DNA of 64,000 bases from Kappaphycus alvarezii. Taxonomy: Eukaryota > Rhodophyta > Florideophyceae > Gigartinales > Solieriaceae. Numbering within the stretch: the stretch's first letter is position 1; each line of letters starts with the position of its first letter. Positions 36,418 through 47,020 of this stretch are shown piece by piece. The translations under genes and the position numbers were made by a program. Under the pieces are notes generated by a model that saw only the letters and a list, made by a program, of their open reading frames with translations, did not search any database and was not told the DNA's origin. The stretch spans positions 62,001 to 126,000 of the forward strand of contig NADL03000692.1 of NCBI GenBank assembly GCA_002205965.3, read 5' to 3'.

Positions 36418-36969
36418 CGCAAATTATAGTTGGGAGTGGATTGGCATGCTTTTTATGGAGTTAGTTTTGTTTTATCACGCATAGTAGAGCCGACCACGCG
36501 AAAAACATTCCGCCCTAAATTGCAAGCGTGAACAGTTTCGGATGTTCAGGTTCCCGCTCTCTCTATACATGGTTTTACAAATGCCATGAACGGACAGAAT
36601 AAAGCTCATCAAAGCTACCTGAAAGATTATTTATTAGTTTATCCGCGCCTTAAACGTTATTATGCCTTATTAGGGCCTTTACTGCTTGAATCATGCGATG
36701 ATAATGTGAAAGAATGAGTTTTTTCATAATATTTATTGAGAAAACTTTACTGTACGGCAATTGGGATCACCTTCCAGAAATTAGGGCCCCTTATCTTTAA
36801 GATATCGAGAGGAGCACAACGAGGAGCGAGGGAAAAATTCCGTGTCCTGAGGCACGAGGGCGCAAAGCGAGCCGACTTCCGCGAGGAGAATCCAGAACCA
36901 AATTGCACCAAAATAAAGCATTTGGTGCCTCTAAAGCGATCTTATGACCGCTCATTTGTGCTTCACTAG
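36418..36969. other. intergenic, no gene recognised
   Basis: No supported gene. It probably includes the 5' terminal region of pogo copy 3. Confidence 0.35.
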
Positions 36970-37917
36970 CAATTCATTTGTGCTTCAATAACAATTCCGA
37001 TAAAGACTTGTGCTTTTCCAATTCAAGCTTCGCGTGTTCCAAGCGTTCTGTACGCCTCTCTTCTCGTTCTAGGCGGCGCTCCTCGCGCAGTTCCTCACGT
37101 TTTACATCTCCCGTTCGAGACGATCGGCGATGCTCTATTTCTGCTCAAACGCTAACTTCTCTCTTTTTAATTCAATGCGGGCCAATTCCGCATCTTTTAA
37201 GTGCAAAGCGAAGCGATCCACCTCTATGGAAACTAACTGTGAAGGTGACAAGCGCCGCTTCTTTGCCCTAGGACGAATACTGTACATACTTCAGTTTGAG
37301 TACCACTTTACCGTCGTTTTGACTTCTTCCTCCTTCATCGTTACCATCCTCGGTCCACTTGATCACTTACGCCGCGCGGCTGCAGCAACTAAAACAGCGC
37401 CCATTCTCTCCTTGTCTTGCTCTCTCCTTCGCTCTGTCGTTCTCACTGCTTTCTTCTGCGAATCGTGGTCATCTTTTGCCTCTCTCATCGCCATCAAGAG
37501 GTCCGCTAGCTCGCCCATCTCTCCTCCGCCTACTCCGAAAAGTCGCTAGTTACCGCCATCGAGCTCACTGTAGATCTCCTGCAAGCGTTTGTATCGATCT
37601 TGATATGTTTTCCACGGGATCGGTTCGGCTTGGAATGCCTCGTGCTCATTACACTTTGCGGAGGCTTGTTTGAAGCGTTTTCTGGTCTCACCATACTCAG
37701 GTGTATGAGCTTTGGCAGTAGCGACCTCTCGCGCTATAATTGAGTCTTGAACACGAAGTATCTGGACTTCTTGCTCTGTTTGGCCTGCTATGTGGTCTTC
37801 ACAGGCTCCATTTCCATCAGCTCCGCCATGCCTTGGTGACGAATTGCTAGGCGAGTGAATCAACCCTCGCTTTTTCCCGCCAGATAATGGAACAGGCTGT
37901 CTCCTAAGTAGGCTCAC
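36970..37917 (-). pseudogene. Myb/SANT-like, coiled-coil transposon accessory protein (frameshifted)
   Basis: The minus-strand start at 37917 opens 123 codons ending IPWKTYQDRYKRLQEIYSEL, which looks like the last helix of a Myb/SANT-like domain. After a stop, another frame continues with GVGGGEMGELADLLMAMREA, then KKAVRTTERRREQDKERMGA. Near 37,130 it resumes with very basic and acidic coiled coil (DVKREELREERRLEREERRT). This architecture is common in accessory proteins encoded by Harbinger and related DNA transposons. At least three frame changes are present. Which nearby element it served is not clear. Confidence 0.5.
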
Positions 37918-38659
37918 GACGTTTCAGCAACAGCTCACTATTCAGCCCTGTTGCTGAAGTTTGCAGTTCAGAATTTTGCAAGATTGCTTTCACTATATTG
38001 TTTCTTACAGAATTCTGCTCCGATGTTTGTAGCACTAATGTACTGTACTGTACAGTACAGTACAGTACAGTACTGGAAGGATCTTTACTCATTACTTATC
38101 TTACTACACACCAAAAAACGCATAGTTTTGCTTGCTTGACCAGTTTTCCCTGTTTTTATGGACAAGGAGGGTGTCGTACTCGGATTTCCACCGTACTGTA
38201 CAGTACTGTATCTACATTGCTGTATTCAAGTTTTGTACTTGGCAGACATAACCGGAGATCTCCTGATTGCGCAAATTCTGCGCGGTTGAACCCCAACAGG
38301 TCCAGCCGGGGCCGTACGGTCCCCTCGTAATGCATTTTAGCAATAAAAGGTCACCTGATTGCGCTCTAGAGAGAGAGGCGTTCATCATCGCATGGATTTG
38401 ATTTCCCAGCTGAGGACATGGTCACCTTACAAATCCCCCTGCCCCGTCTTGGCAAATAGCCGTCCTACATGTAGGAAACTGGTTGACTTCCAGCAGTAAA
38501 GCACCTCAAATTCCTCGAGATGACTCTCTGGGCTGCAGTACTACCGTGCATTAATGCTTTACCATAGCCTTATGCAAGGCTCTCGTTCGGTACCTCATAT
38601 GCTACGTTCAGAATAAACACTCATCTCAACATCTGTCTCAACCTTTGAGCTGCGCGAAC
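37918..38659. repeat. intergenic with GTAC palindromes
   Basis: No gene is seen. At 38041-38062 lies a perfect 22-bp palindrome (TACTGTACTGT and complement) extended by further CAGTA units to 38,074. At 38193-38206 lies GTACTGTACAGTAC. The stretch after 38,330 is featureless and leads to the D-amino-acid oxidase start. Confidence 0.7.
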
Positions 38660-39821
38660 CATGTCTTCCCAGCGTCGGCCTCCATCCTTATCCTTGGTGC
38701 AGGCATAATTGGGCTCACTACAGCGATTCGGCTGTATGAGGCGGGACATGCCGTCACTATCGTTGCACAAGAGACACCTGAGACGATTCTGGACCGTGAG
38801 AATTCTGCACTTCATGGTACCCCCCTGGAACATACTCATCATCTGGGTCTGGAGGGCTGTGGATGCCCCACGTTCTTGAAGGTGACGAGGTGGAGCAATG
38901 GTCCACCACTGCGTTTCACGTATTTGAGGAAGAGGCGCCCAAGAATATCGGCGTCTGGATGCGGAACGCTTACATTGTGAGGAAAGCAGCTACAAACAGG
39001 GATATGCCATGGTATGCAGAACTGACTGGAATGAGGGTGGTGACGCCTGAAGAGGACAAAAGGATATCGCAGGAGTATGGTTGTGCGCTAAAGTTTCGAA
39101 CACCGATTGTTGATATGCCGGTGTACTTGAGGCATTTACAAGACAGACTAAGAGGCATGGGGATTGAGATTGAGCTGACGGGGAGATAGATGGGGAGAAA
39201 GAAAATAACAAATGGGATAAGGAGAGGGTCTTGCAGTTTGTGAAAGAGAGGTGGGGCGGAGAGGAGGTGGTTGTAGTGAATTGCTTCGGATTTGGGCTGG
39301 TATGGTAAGCGGCGAGAAAATGATGCCGTAAGAGGGGTTATTGTTAGGATAAAAGCCAAGGAGGGATGGGATTACATGATAAGTGAAGATCCGCAGGGTA
39401 CAACTAACCGGGGGCTTATTGCATATGGGATTCCAAGAGGGGATAGGGAGTTTCTGTTGGGAGGGACCGCATTAAAAGGAGACTGGAGGGAGAACGCGAC
39501 GGCGGCGGAAGTAGCTGGTGTTAAAGAAAGGGCCGGGAAGTTGAGAGGGGGCTTGGAGAGGTAGAGGAGGTCGGTGTATGGGCCGGGTTGAGACCACTTA
39601 CGATGGATGGTAGGGCGCGCCTGCATGTACAGCGGGATGGAATTGGAGAAAAGCTGACGATGGTCGCGAATTACGGTCACGGTGGGAGTGGAGTGACTGT
39701 GTCATGGGGGTGCGCTGATAGTGTGGTTAAACTGGTGGCGGAGCTAGACAGTTATCCCCGTGGAAATCCTAGGGTTCTAGCTGGGGCATGTGCGGTAGTC
39801 TATCGTGGGTCAGCTGCTTAG
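38660..39821 (+). CDS. D-amino-acid oxidase (frameshifted)
   Basis: This FAD enzyme oxidises D-amino acids to imino acids with release of hydrogen peroxide, usually in peroxisomes. From MSSQRR, after one base shift, it reads SILILGAGIIGLTTAIRLYE (FAD-binding Rossmann motif). It continues with HHLGLEGCG, VWMRNAYIVRKAATNRDMPW, TGMRVVTPEEDKR and PIVDMPVYLRHLQDRLRGMG. After breaks come MISEDPQGTTNRGLIAYGIP and finally NYGHGGSGVTVSWGCADSVV, the C-terminal signature of the family. About 386 codons suits DAO. A segment after the start of FAD binding (AAG..W.P) is poorly matched. At least four single-base frame changes occur; the family is otherwise unmistakable. Confidence 0.8.
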
Positions 39822-40183
39822 AATGAAAGGACTGGTACGGGAATATTGTAGAGTACATGTATGACAAACACTATCTTACCTGGACGTCACCTGGCAACTA
39901 AAGGTGGGAGCAGACTCGACAAAGCATCATGTGTGTGTTATGGACAATGCAATTCATGCCGGTCCTGATCCCGTTGGCGGTCTGGTAGAGGGCCAGAAAG
40001 TCACGGGAATTATCTACGGCGCGGCGGAGGCAACGTCTTGGGGACAATACGACTGTGGACAGAGCCTACCGCGATCGGCCTGATCTTGCCCGGCCTTGAC
40101 CAGAGCGGAGGAGAGTTCTGACAGAGAGAAGGGGGAGATCGGTGTCTGGAATGTCTCCATTAGCTATCCGAGGACCAGTTAAG
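39822..40183. other. intergenic, no gene recognised
   Basis: A short open stretch near 39,935-40,083 (VCVMDNAIHAGPDPVGGLV) looks codon-like but has no family that I can name. The rest is unassigned. Confidence 0.3.
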
Positions 40184-41005
40184 TTAGCACTCCAAGCCTA
40201 GTGACACCGGCTTCAGGGCCGACCGCAGTCTTAGCAAGGATGTGGAACCATCGTGATGGCGTGCGATCCGGGCCCGAGTTAGTGTCACGCGGGAAGCGGC
40301 AAGCAGCCCGAGCGCGTCGGCCTCCGTTATGTGTGGGGTGGGGGGAGACTGTCTTCCTGAAGCGGGGTGACTAGCTGTGGCGGGGTCGGCTGTAGGTCCC
40401 GGAGCTGCTGGACGATTTGCACGTCGTTGACATTTGCGCAGGGGGATTGTGTGTGGACTCATAGCCTTGCCATGTCGCGCATCAGCACAAAGAGTTTCCG
40501 CACCGCGGGAACGCTTGGCATCAGTGAAGGCAGAAGAGCCGGCGTAGGGGCGGTGGATGTCAGTCCAGTCAGCGCGGTTCTTGTGTGCGTTGAAGGCATC
40601 GGTCCATGGAGCACTCCATTGGGTACCAGTCGTCGCACGCCGGAGGCGATCACCGAGCGCGGCCCGTTGTCTTTGTAGTGGCCCCACCCTGATTCGCCAG
40701 GAAGGCTGCGACGCATGACCACGATGGGAAGCATGTGAAGATGAAGAAAACGCGGTATATAGCGTATAGAGTAAGTCCACATCCCGACCAGGGAACGATG
40801 ATTCGCGGCGCAAAACTGTGCCGGCATCCTGAGCGGCATCCAGGAGGACGCGTTGGGTATCCCCGTGTGACTTGAACGTAATGGCGGGAGGGGCGAGAGG
40901 GCAATGTGCAGCAGACTCATCGACGACCTCGGGGGCCACGCTTCCGACCTTTGCAGCAAAGGCCTTCGCTGGGACAACCGCAAAAACCTTGTGCCTGCTT
41001 GGCAA
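40184..41005 (-). pseudogene. LINE-type ORF, region upstream of RT (inverted fragment)
   Basis: On the minus strand the frames give LHMLPIVVMRRSLPGESGWG then HYKDNGPRSVI near 40,740-40,660. Near 40,330 there is HITEADALGLLAASR. These resemble the region before the RT palm in the same LINE-type family: a conserved LP..VLR........H......I..R segment, then an ITEADVL.AL segment. One frame stays open for 273 codons, but its first third overlaps sequence that is better explained by the plus-strand fragment at 40.9-41.5 kb. The RT catalytic motif is not present. Confidence 0.4.
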
Positions 41006-41530
41006 AAACTATTTTCGGCCGCGGGACTCGGCGTGCAGTGCGAGATTCCACACCTCCTACCGGACTGAATGTGCGCCAGCGGACGTCCTCGTTACGAGGC
41101 GCCACGATGGACGCATCACGCCAGCTCCCCTCCCGGTAGCGCACGACGTTACGGTCGTCTCTCCCTTCTAGAAGACAACTATGCGCGTGGAGGGAAGGCG
41201 GCAGGGGCGGTGGCCCTGGCAGCAGAAGAACGGAAAGGGCCGACTTGGCAGGGAAAGTGGCAGCCGTCTCCAGAGAGGCATTCCCTGGACCTTCGCGACT
41301 CGGCTGGACATTTGTGCCCCCAGGGTTCGATTCAATGGGATCCCTATCTGACGCATCCAAGATCATCGATGAGCACGCTGCAATTATCGCGACGCATAGC
41401 GGCAGCTCCCCTGGGAGAGTGGAATGTCGCCTGTACCAGAAATTAAGCTACGCAATTTGGTCCACATGTGCCGCTTCGATAATTTGCCGCGCCCCGCGAC
41501 GCGCACGGTTTTTCCTACCAGTAGCCACCT
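40905..41530 (+). pseudogene. LINE-type ORF, C-terminal endonuclease-like fragment (copy C)
   Basis: The plus strand reads DDLGGHASDLCSKGLRWDNR, then SAAGLGVQCEIPHLLPD near 41,030, then APADVLVTRRHDG near 41,080, then VAHDVTVVSPF near 41,145. After a shift it gives GAVALAAEERKG near 41,205 and, at the end, VECRLYQKLSYAIWST near 41,425. The RPADVLV, DVTVVSPF and A.EERK sequence fits the catalytic D...D...E/K order of a restriction-endonuclease-like fold. It is frameshifted and partial. Confidence 0.5.
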
Positions 41531-41717
41531 AGTGGTGTCCTAATGACCCTGCACGTTGCACGCACATAACATAGCTGAAGTGAAAAAAGCCAGTAGAGGG
41601 TTGAAGCGCTAGTTTGTACGAGCGAAGCGCCTTGCCTACGGCAACAGGCTTTTTCCATGGCTCGGCTGTTCATCCAAAAGAAATCGTGACGTGGCTCGCC
41701 ACCTTTGTCCTTGCAGA

Positions 41718-42296
41718 TCATTGTGCAGGCAAGGATTGACAAATCGATGACCCAATCTCAGGGACGATATCCGCATGGTTACGGATGGTAGCGCTCAGGC
41801 TCCTTACTTTCGTGTATTGAACAAGTTTGATTAACATGCAGGTATGCGCGTCGCCCCCATCTGTGAATGCTTGAAGTGAGAGCTGGTGATGTGAGATGAG
41901 AGGGTTTGCTTTAGAAGTATGGGATGCAGTTACTGGGAATGAAGGGCTCGGCCAGGTCCATATCGCTAGAACCGTCGACGTCGGCATCCAGCACGATGCT
42001 GCGGGTACAGAGACCACTATCCGCTTCTTGCTTGCAATATCAACATCTGCTCCCTCGGAAAACTGCACCGGCACGAAGTCCACTCAAGTTGCTGGGATGC
42101 AAATGAGATCGTCCACCATGATGGAGTAGGCGACATAGGGCGCAGATCGTCCGCCCGCCCGAAGTAACCTCCACAAAGGTCCACTACACTGCGTGCACGA
42201 AATCAGCGGCTGGAACATGGCTTCCGACTCGGAGGTTTCGGCTCCCGTGGCGTTGCAGTTCTGTAGTCGCTTGGTAACATCGGCTCGAATGACCAA
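41718..42296 (-). other. unassigned open stretch
   Basis: One minus-strand frame is open for about 190 codons with a single in-frame stop near 42,085. Nothing in it matches a family that I recognise. It lies between two LINE fragments and may belong to the same element or be non-coding. Confidence 0.25.
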
Positions 42297-42479
42297 TCCT
42301 AAGTTTTAGCAACAGGTCGTATCACTTGCGCCATCTCAAACGCGCGATAGCACGATATTTCCCCACGACCGAAAGCGGCACTGCTAGCGGAGAAGTTCAT
42401 GATGATATGGACAAAACATATGTCGAGAGAGAGATATTAACTCATTACTCAAGTAGGTCTACCAGCTACTTTGTAGTTG

Positions 42480-43330
42480 GTACACACGCTCAAGCACTTG
42501 CATGATAGGTCCTGCCAATGGTTTGATTACAAGTACATAGGACTGTCAACCTTTCCATTACTCGCAGTAAACCCCCGCACCATGCCAAAGGGGGATGAGA
42601 GGACCATGGCTTTCCGAGCGTCGTTGTCAGTGGATGGATGCAAGGACTGGCTTTCATGCCAACCGGCTCCAGGCCAGGGCACTTACATCTCGGACGCAAT
42701 TACAAGACGTGGTCGCAGTTCTATTGCCGGGTACCACTGTTTCCCCCTATTCAAAATGCCACAAGGGGGGATGTACGGCGCTCATGGATCAGCACGGTGA
42801 CCACGCGCTGTGCTGTGGCCATGGATCCACCCATGGATGGCGGCACGACTTGCAACACGGCTGTTTGTCGCAGACCTCTCAAAGCCGCCCGACACCCTGT
42901 CCTCGAGCCGCCACAACCCGGCCATGCAGTTCGCCCGGACATCAAGGCGCTTGGAGAGAACGGGGCGCACGGACTATTATGACGTAACCGTTATCCATCC
43001 CCTGACCCCTGCCCGCCTTCCCTCCCTGGTGCGATGCCCACTCAAGCCCTTAACCATGCTCCCCTGGGCAAGGACATCGCTTTGCCGAGTTGATACGTTC
43101 CAAGGGTCCCGGGTATCGCTTCATTGCCCTTCCACTCTCCACGTTGGGGGGCTGGCACCCTACCCTCGTCGGACTTCAACCGGGTTGCGACTGGCATTGT
43201 CGCACGGGCAGCCGTTCCGATTGCTGATGCGCAGCGAACATTGTTCGATCGTCATGCGGCGAGACTCGTCCAGAATAACGCCGGTTGTTTGTTGGAAGGA
43301 GTTTTAAGCGACACCTCGGCCACAACTTGA
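42480..43330 (+). pseudogene. LINE-type ORF, C-terminal fragment (copy D)
   Basis: This is the fullest copy of the LINE tail. It reads PAPGQGTYISDAITR near 42,680, CRVPLFPPIQN near 42,730, then a zinc-binding segment with MDQHGDHALCCGHGSTHGWR followed by HD near 42,840. It goes on to YYDVTVIHPLTPARLPSL near 42,985. Closing blocks are GYRFIALPLSTLGGWHPT-like sequence near 43,115 and FNRVATGIVARAAVPIADAQ near 43,175. The succession of post-RT segment, CCHH zinc site, RHD, DVTVIHPL and G.RF.PLA...GG is the expected order after an RT domain. The RT itself is missing. Confidence 0.55.
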
Positions 43331-44104
43331 AATTGTGTATACAATGTATTCCAGAGAACCTCCGTTCTGAGGGTATTTACAGTAAGTGGTTACCTTACTT
43401 ACAGTAGTCCTAGTCTGCGATTGCTCTTAGCAGGAGAGTGAAGTATACCAACCAATCCAAGTAACCCAATTTCCCCAATTTACCCCCTTAAGTAGAGGGG
43501 GGAAAATTGGGGTGTTTTAATGATTGAAAAATAGGTTAGCCCTAAGTAGAGTGCCCACCGACCGAAAGGTCTGTTATTCCATCCCGTACAATACTGTACT
43601 GTACTGTACATGGACTCACGGGATTGCAGTTTCCAGAAATCGTATTTCAGGCTTTGTTCTCCATTACAGTAATTATTACAACACCTCCTATCAGAGTTTA
43701 TTTTTGTCCAAACCCGTCACCGTCAATGGTGGTGCTTAGGAGACGTTATGTAGCGCGTGCAAACACGTTGTTGCCGGGAGTCGCTTCCTGCATGCCCTTC
43801 TCCGATTTAGGGGCACAGGAATTTGACCAACAATTTTTGTTGCCTAGTTCTGCATGGTAAGCTGCTTGAACATTGATATCCCAATGCAATTTTTTATCGA
43901 TCAGTATAATGCTCAAAACACTTCTAAGCGCAGTAGTTCGCGAGACTCCACCCAATTCTAGAATAAACACAATAGGACCACACTAGAGACGTCATTTTAT
44001 GATACTGCAGAGTTTCGCGGAGCGCGGGCCACTTTATTCCGAATTATTGACCCGGGAAGTTTAGGTTTCTGAAGCACGAAAAGGACCCCCAAAAATGTGT
44101 TTTG
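43331..44104. other. intergenic with a fold-back motif
   Basis: No gene is supported. It contains the fold-back motif at 43473-43540 and a GTAC-rich run at 43586-43611. Confidence 0.5.
43473..43540. repeat. fold-back motif shared with 63.1 kb
   Basis: Arms at 43473-43490 and 43494-43512 are near-perfect inverted copies (CCCCAATTTACCCCCTTA against GGGGGGAAAATTGGGG). The segment 43497-43540 recurs in inverted orientation at 63144-63186 with about two differences, so it is probably the end of a small dispersed element. Confidence 0.7.
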
Positions 44105-44118
44105 CACTATACTGATCA
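44105..44118 (+). repeat. candidate CACTA-type terminus
   Basis: CACTATACTGATCA here is matched exactly, inverted, at 57314-57327. An ORF on the minus strand ends 22 bases inside it. An exact 14-mer can arise by chance in a window of this size, so this is only a candidate. Confidence 0.3.
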
Positions 44119-44140
44119 ATACAAAGCACATTATCCATGA

Positions 44141-44665
44141 TGGCTTCGAAGATGTCGCGCTACAGGTTCTTCCTCAGGCAGTACTACAATGTTTGCTTCA
44201 GCCGTTTCTTCAGTAGTTCCCAACTCCTCTGTGCTGGGCAGCCCCTTGGTGAGCTGATCGTCGATTGCGATAGATTTCGCATCAATAACACTTTTGTAGA
44301 CTGCCATAAACCCAGCAACTCTTTCTTAGTCCAAGATAGGTCATGCACAAGTATGTAAACAATGGGAAAATTGTAAGTCGTTCTGTGTCCACGCAAAAAC
44401 CCATCTCCAGAGTTCTGCCAAAAAAAATTTCAGTATCTGACAGGTCCTTGCTTTGGAGTATGGCCAATGAACTCCAACCTCTACAGTTTCCAGTCAGGCG
44501 AGTTAAAAAAATTAACCGCTTCCTCTTCCGTCTTCTTGCCGTTGCCACCGGATATTTCGCCTCTTCAGACCCAACCTTCGCAGTTTTTATCTCCTCGGCA
44601 GATTGAAGTTCAATGAGCTCAAGAATAGTAGCGTAGTGAAGCAACTCCAAAGATAAATCAAACAT
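44141..44665 (-). pseudogene. unrecognised charged protein fragment
   Basis: A minus-strand start at 44665 opens 127 codons: LLHYATILELIELQSAEEIK, then a basic patch ARRRKRKRL. Another frame closes the region with AIDDQLTKGLPSTEELGTTE and an acidic tail ending LEEEPVARHLRSHHG-like sequence near 44,141. A helical acidic protein with a basic patch would suit a transposon accessory protein. I do not recognise the family. Confidence 0.3.
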
Positions 44666-45281
44666 GAAGTCTACAGTAGATTGAACCTTATTGAGAAGGT
44701 TTCTGTACTTCTCAAGAAATTAAAAAAACTCATAGAAGAGAAATATCTCTTCTTTCGTACATGCAAAACGCAAAAAATGCGTTTTACGACACAGTTTTGA
44801 TAATCTACACTGCCAACTTCTGTTCCCACTTCAGATGAGATGTATGAGACCTCAAAATAGCTCTTTGCTGCGTTGCTCCGTTTACTCTAGCCTTTCTCTT
44901 ACTGTACAGTGCCAATATGCCATGTGTAAAGAGCTTGTGAAGGAGGGGAGGCACTATTTTTTCACTATTCCATTAACTACATACCGGAAGGAGAACTGAG
45001 ACTGCGTTATCCCTAGGGGGAATTTTGTCGGCAAATGGAGTAGTATAGGACCATTTGGAGGGCCAAAGAAGGTTACAAGGAGGTCAATTGGACGTTAGAC
45101 CTCCCAAAGCAAAAGTCCACCTGTATGGACTCTGATAGGACGATATGAGGACTACTTTGGTGTTCTCCTTTCCGTTTCTAAAATCCTAAGAAAATAATTT
45201 AGAATACTATTGGACGCTTATTGGACTGTTACTCCATCATCTCATAACCTGAAAGAAGCTATTGAGATTGACAGATGATCT
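44666..45281. other. intergenic, no gene recognised
   Basis: No open stretch or motif stands out; one TTACTGTACAGTG motif lies near 44,900. Confidence 0.4.
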
Positions 45282-46631
45282 TTAGACGACGTTCAAAAAA
45301 AAAACTTTTACATCAAAAATATAATTCGCGCGATCCCATATAAAGACTTCCGGGACAGGTCCTGTCGGGCGCTCCCACGACAAGAGCCAATATGCCCCAC
45401 AACGCATCGAAATGGTGCTGCGCATCACACTGTCTCTCCTCTTTTTTTTTCTACTCTCCCTGACATTGTGCACTTCCTTGGAGCCGAGGTGGAAACAAAG
45501 CTTGCAACAACCAACCTCTTGGCTGATATGAGCTGGCGTGCCCCGTGACATCAACCTGAGTGACTTCAACTTGGCAGTTACCCTACCAGAGCTCCGATAT
45601 TCCTCCATTGGGAGACTAATACCAACGCGGAGTTATACGATGCAATATGACTTTCCAATCTGTGAAAAGCTGCAACAAGCTGCAATTCCCGCTCTGCAAC
45701 CTGTTCAATACCACCCAGGATACTCTTTAGCTCAGATGAGCGATCTGCGCGTCGTGGATGTCTCCATTCGCGCTGGTCAAGATCAAGTTCGACATATATC
45801 TGATCAGTGTGCTACTTAAATGCCGCGCGATATTGCCAACTTCAAGCCCTAGCCATCCATCTTCTCGTGCTGCAATAATATCAAAAGGGCTGATACGACC
45901 CTTTACTCTAAGAGCGAAGTGGCGACATTGCACGCGATCATTACTGGGATACAGAACTACGCGACAGCCTAAGCAACCGAGCATGACAGTAAACTTCGCA
46001 TCGTGGTCCTTTGCAATTCGGTCAGGGGGTTGTATTGCACTCGCAACGTGACATGAGCCAATTATCCAGGGCCGTGTGTTGTGCACGGCGGCATTTCCAT
46101 GCCCAATGGCATGAGGAACAGCGCTCGAAGCGTATACGGCGAAGAAGGCAGGTGTGGCGAGTGCGGGTACAGTTACGCTGTGCAATGGACCGGACCCGAA
46201 GGATATCAATAAAAATACGACGTGGAGGGGATGGCTCGCCCCTCAATTTTCCAAAAGCAGGATCTGCTATTGCTGACAAGATCCGTAGTTGTGGATTTGT
46301 GAAGGCGCTTTGCAGCTGACCGGAAGATCCTTTCAGAGGGCGTTTGAATGAAGAAATAGTGATGAAGTTGGACGGATTGAATACTGCGTACACGATTTCT
46401 CTCAGCGAGGAGAGTGGATGTATCGCGTGCGGCGTATTTTGTGTATTGGTCGAATGACTGGGGCTTTTCGAGGATGCCGGTTGGTTCGTCAGAGATGTTG
46501 CTAGGTTCAGATTGGGGCATAGGTGATGTCGCTAGACACAATGGTGATATGTAGCGGCGAAGTGGCGGTAATAGGGTAGAAAAGGAGGTTATAAAGGATT
46601 TTGTACCATGATTGACATGATGAATATGCAA
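45282..46631 (-). CDS. unrecognised protein, possibly membrane-associated (frameshifted)
   Basis: The minus strand carries a chain of long open stretches: 46631-46206, 46393-46022, 46209-45727 and 45608-45282. From the inner start (MPQSEPSNISDEPTGILEKP) it runs through FDQYTKYAARDTSTLLAER, then FNPSNFITISSFKRPLKGSS, then LRILSAIADPAFGKLRGEP. The third stretch has a hydrophobic part (SVTVPALATPAFFAVYASSA). Codon-like composition across four segments argues for a real host gene with single-base breaks, but I cannot name a family. Boundaries are approximate. Confidence 0.4.
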
Positions 46632-46639
46632 TGAAAGTC

Positions 46640-47020
46640 AAGAGTTGCCGGGGACGAAAAAAAGTTTCAGAGACCACGGAGGGAGAATTAGTGGTGGAAA
46701 GCAGAAGATTACCGTGATGTGCGACACGTGATAGATCAGGATGCTGGAGGAGACTTCTGATACACAAATAGGGATTCTAATAAATAATTGGGAGTAGTGC
46801 GCCACATTGACGTTATCACGTGGCCCGGTAAACAGCTCCACCACTTGATTGGTTGTCTCTTTTTAGTCCGAGTACTCGATAGGCCTAGTATCCCTTTTCT
46901 CGGAATTTTGCTGCGAGCACATACACATCACGTGTTACAAGATATAAAATATCCTTCTCATTTGCAGTTTGCGATCAACTGTACCCTCTGTCTTCTCTGT
47001 CATTCTACCTTCCTTCAAAG
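46640..47020. promoter_or_regulatory. divergent intergenic region
   Basis: This 380-bp gap separates the minus-strand gene ending upstream at 46,631 from the plus-strand glycosyltransferase start at 47,021, so it probably held both promoters. A GATATAAAATATCC motif at about 46,940 is a possible TATA box for the plus-strand gene, about 80 bp before its ATG. Confidence 0.35.

Noticed and set aside
40184..41005. 273-codon minus-strand ORF as an intact gene
   Set aside because: Its first third overlaps a plus-strand LINE fragment with clear motifs, and the LINE-like minus reading uses several frames.
41320..41345. tRNA T-arm-like GGTTCGATTC
   Set aside because: No acceptor stem, D-arm or anticodon arm fits around it.
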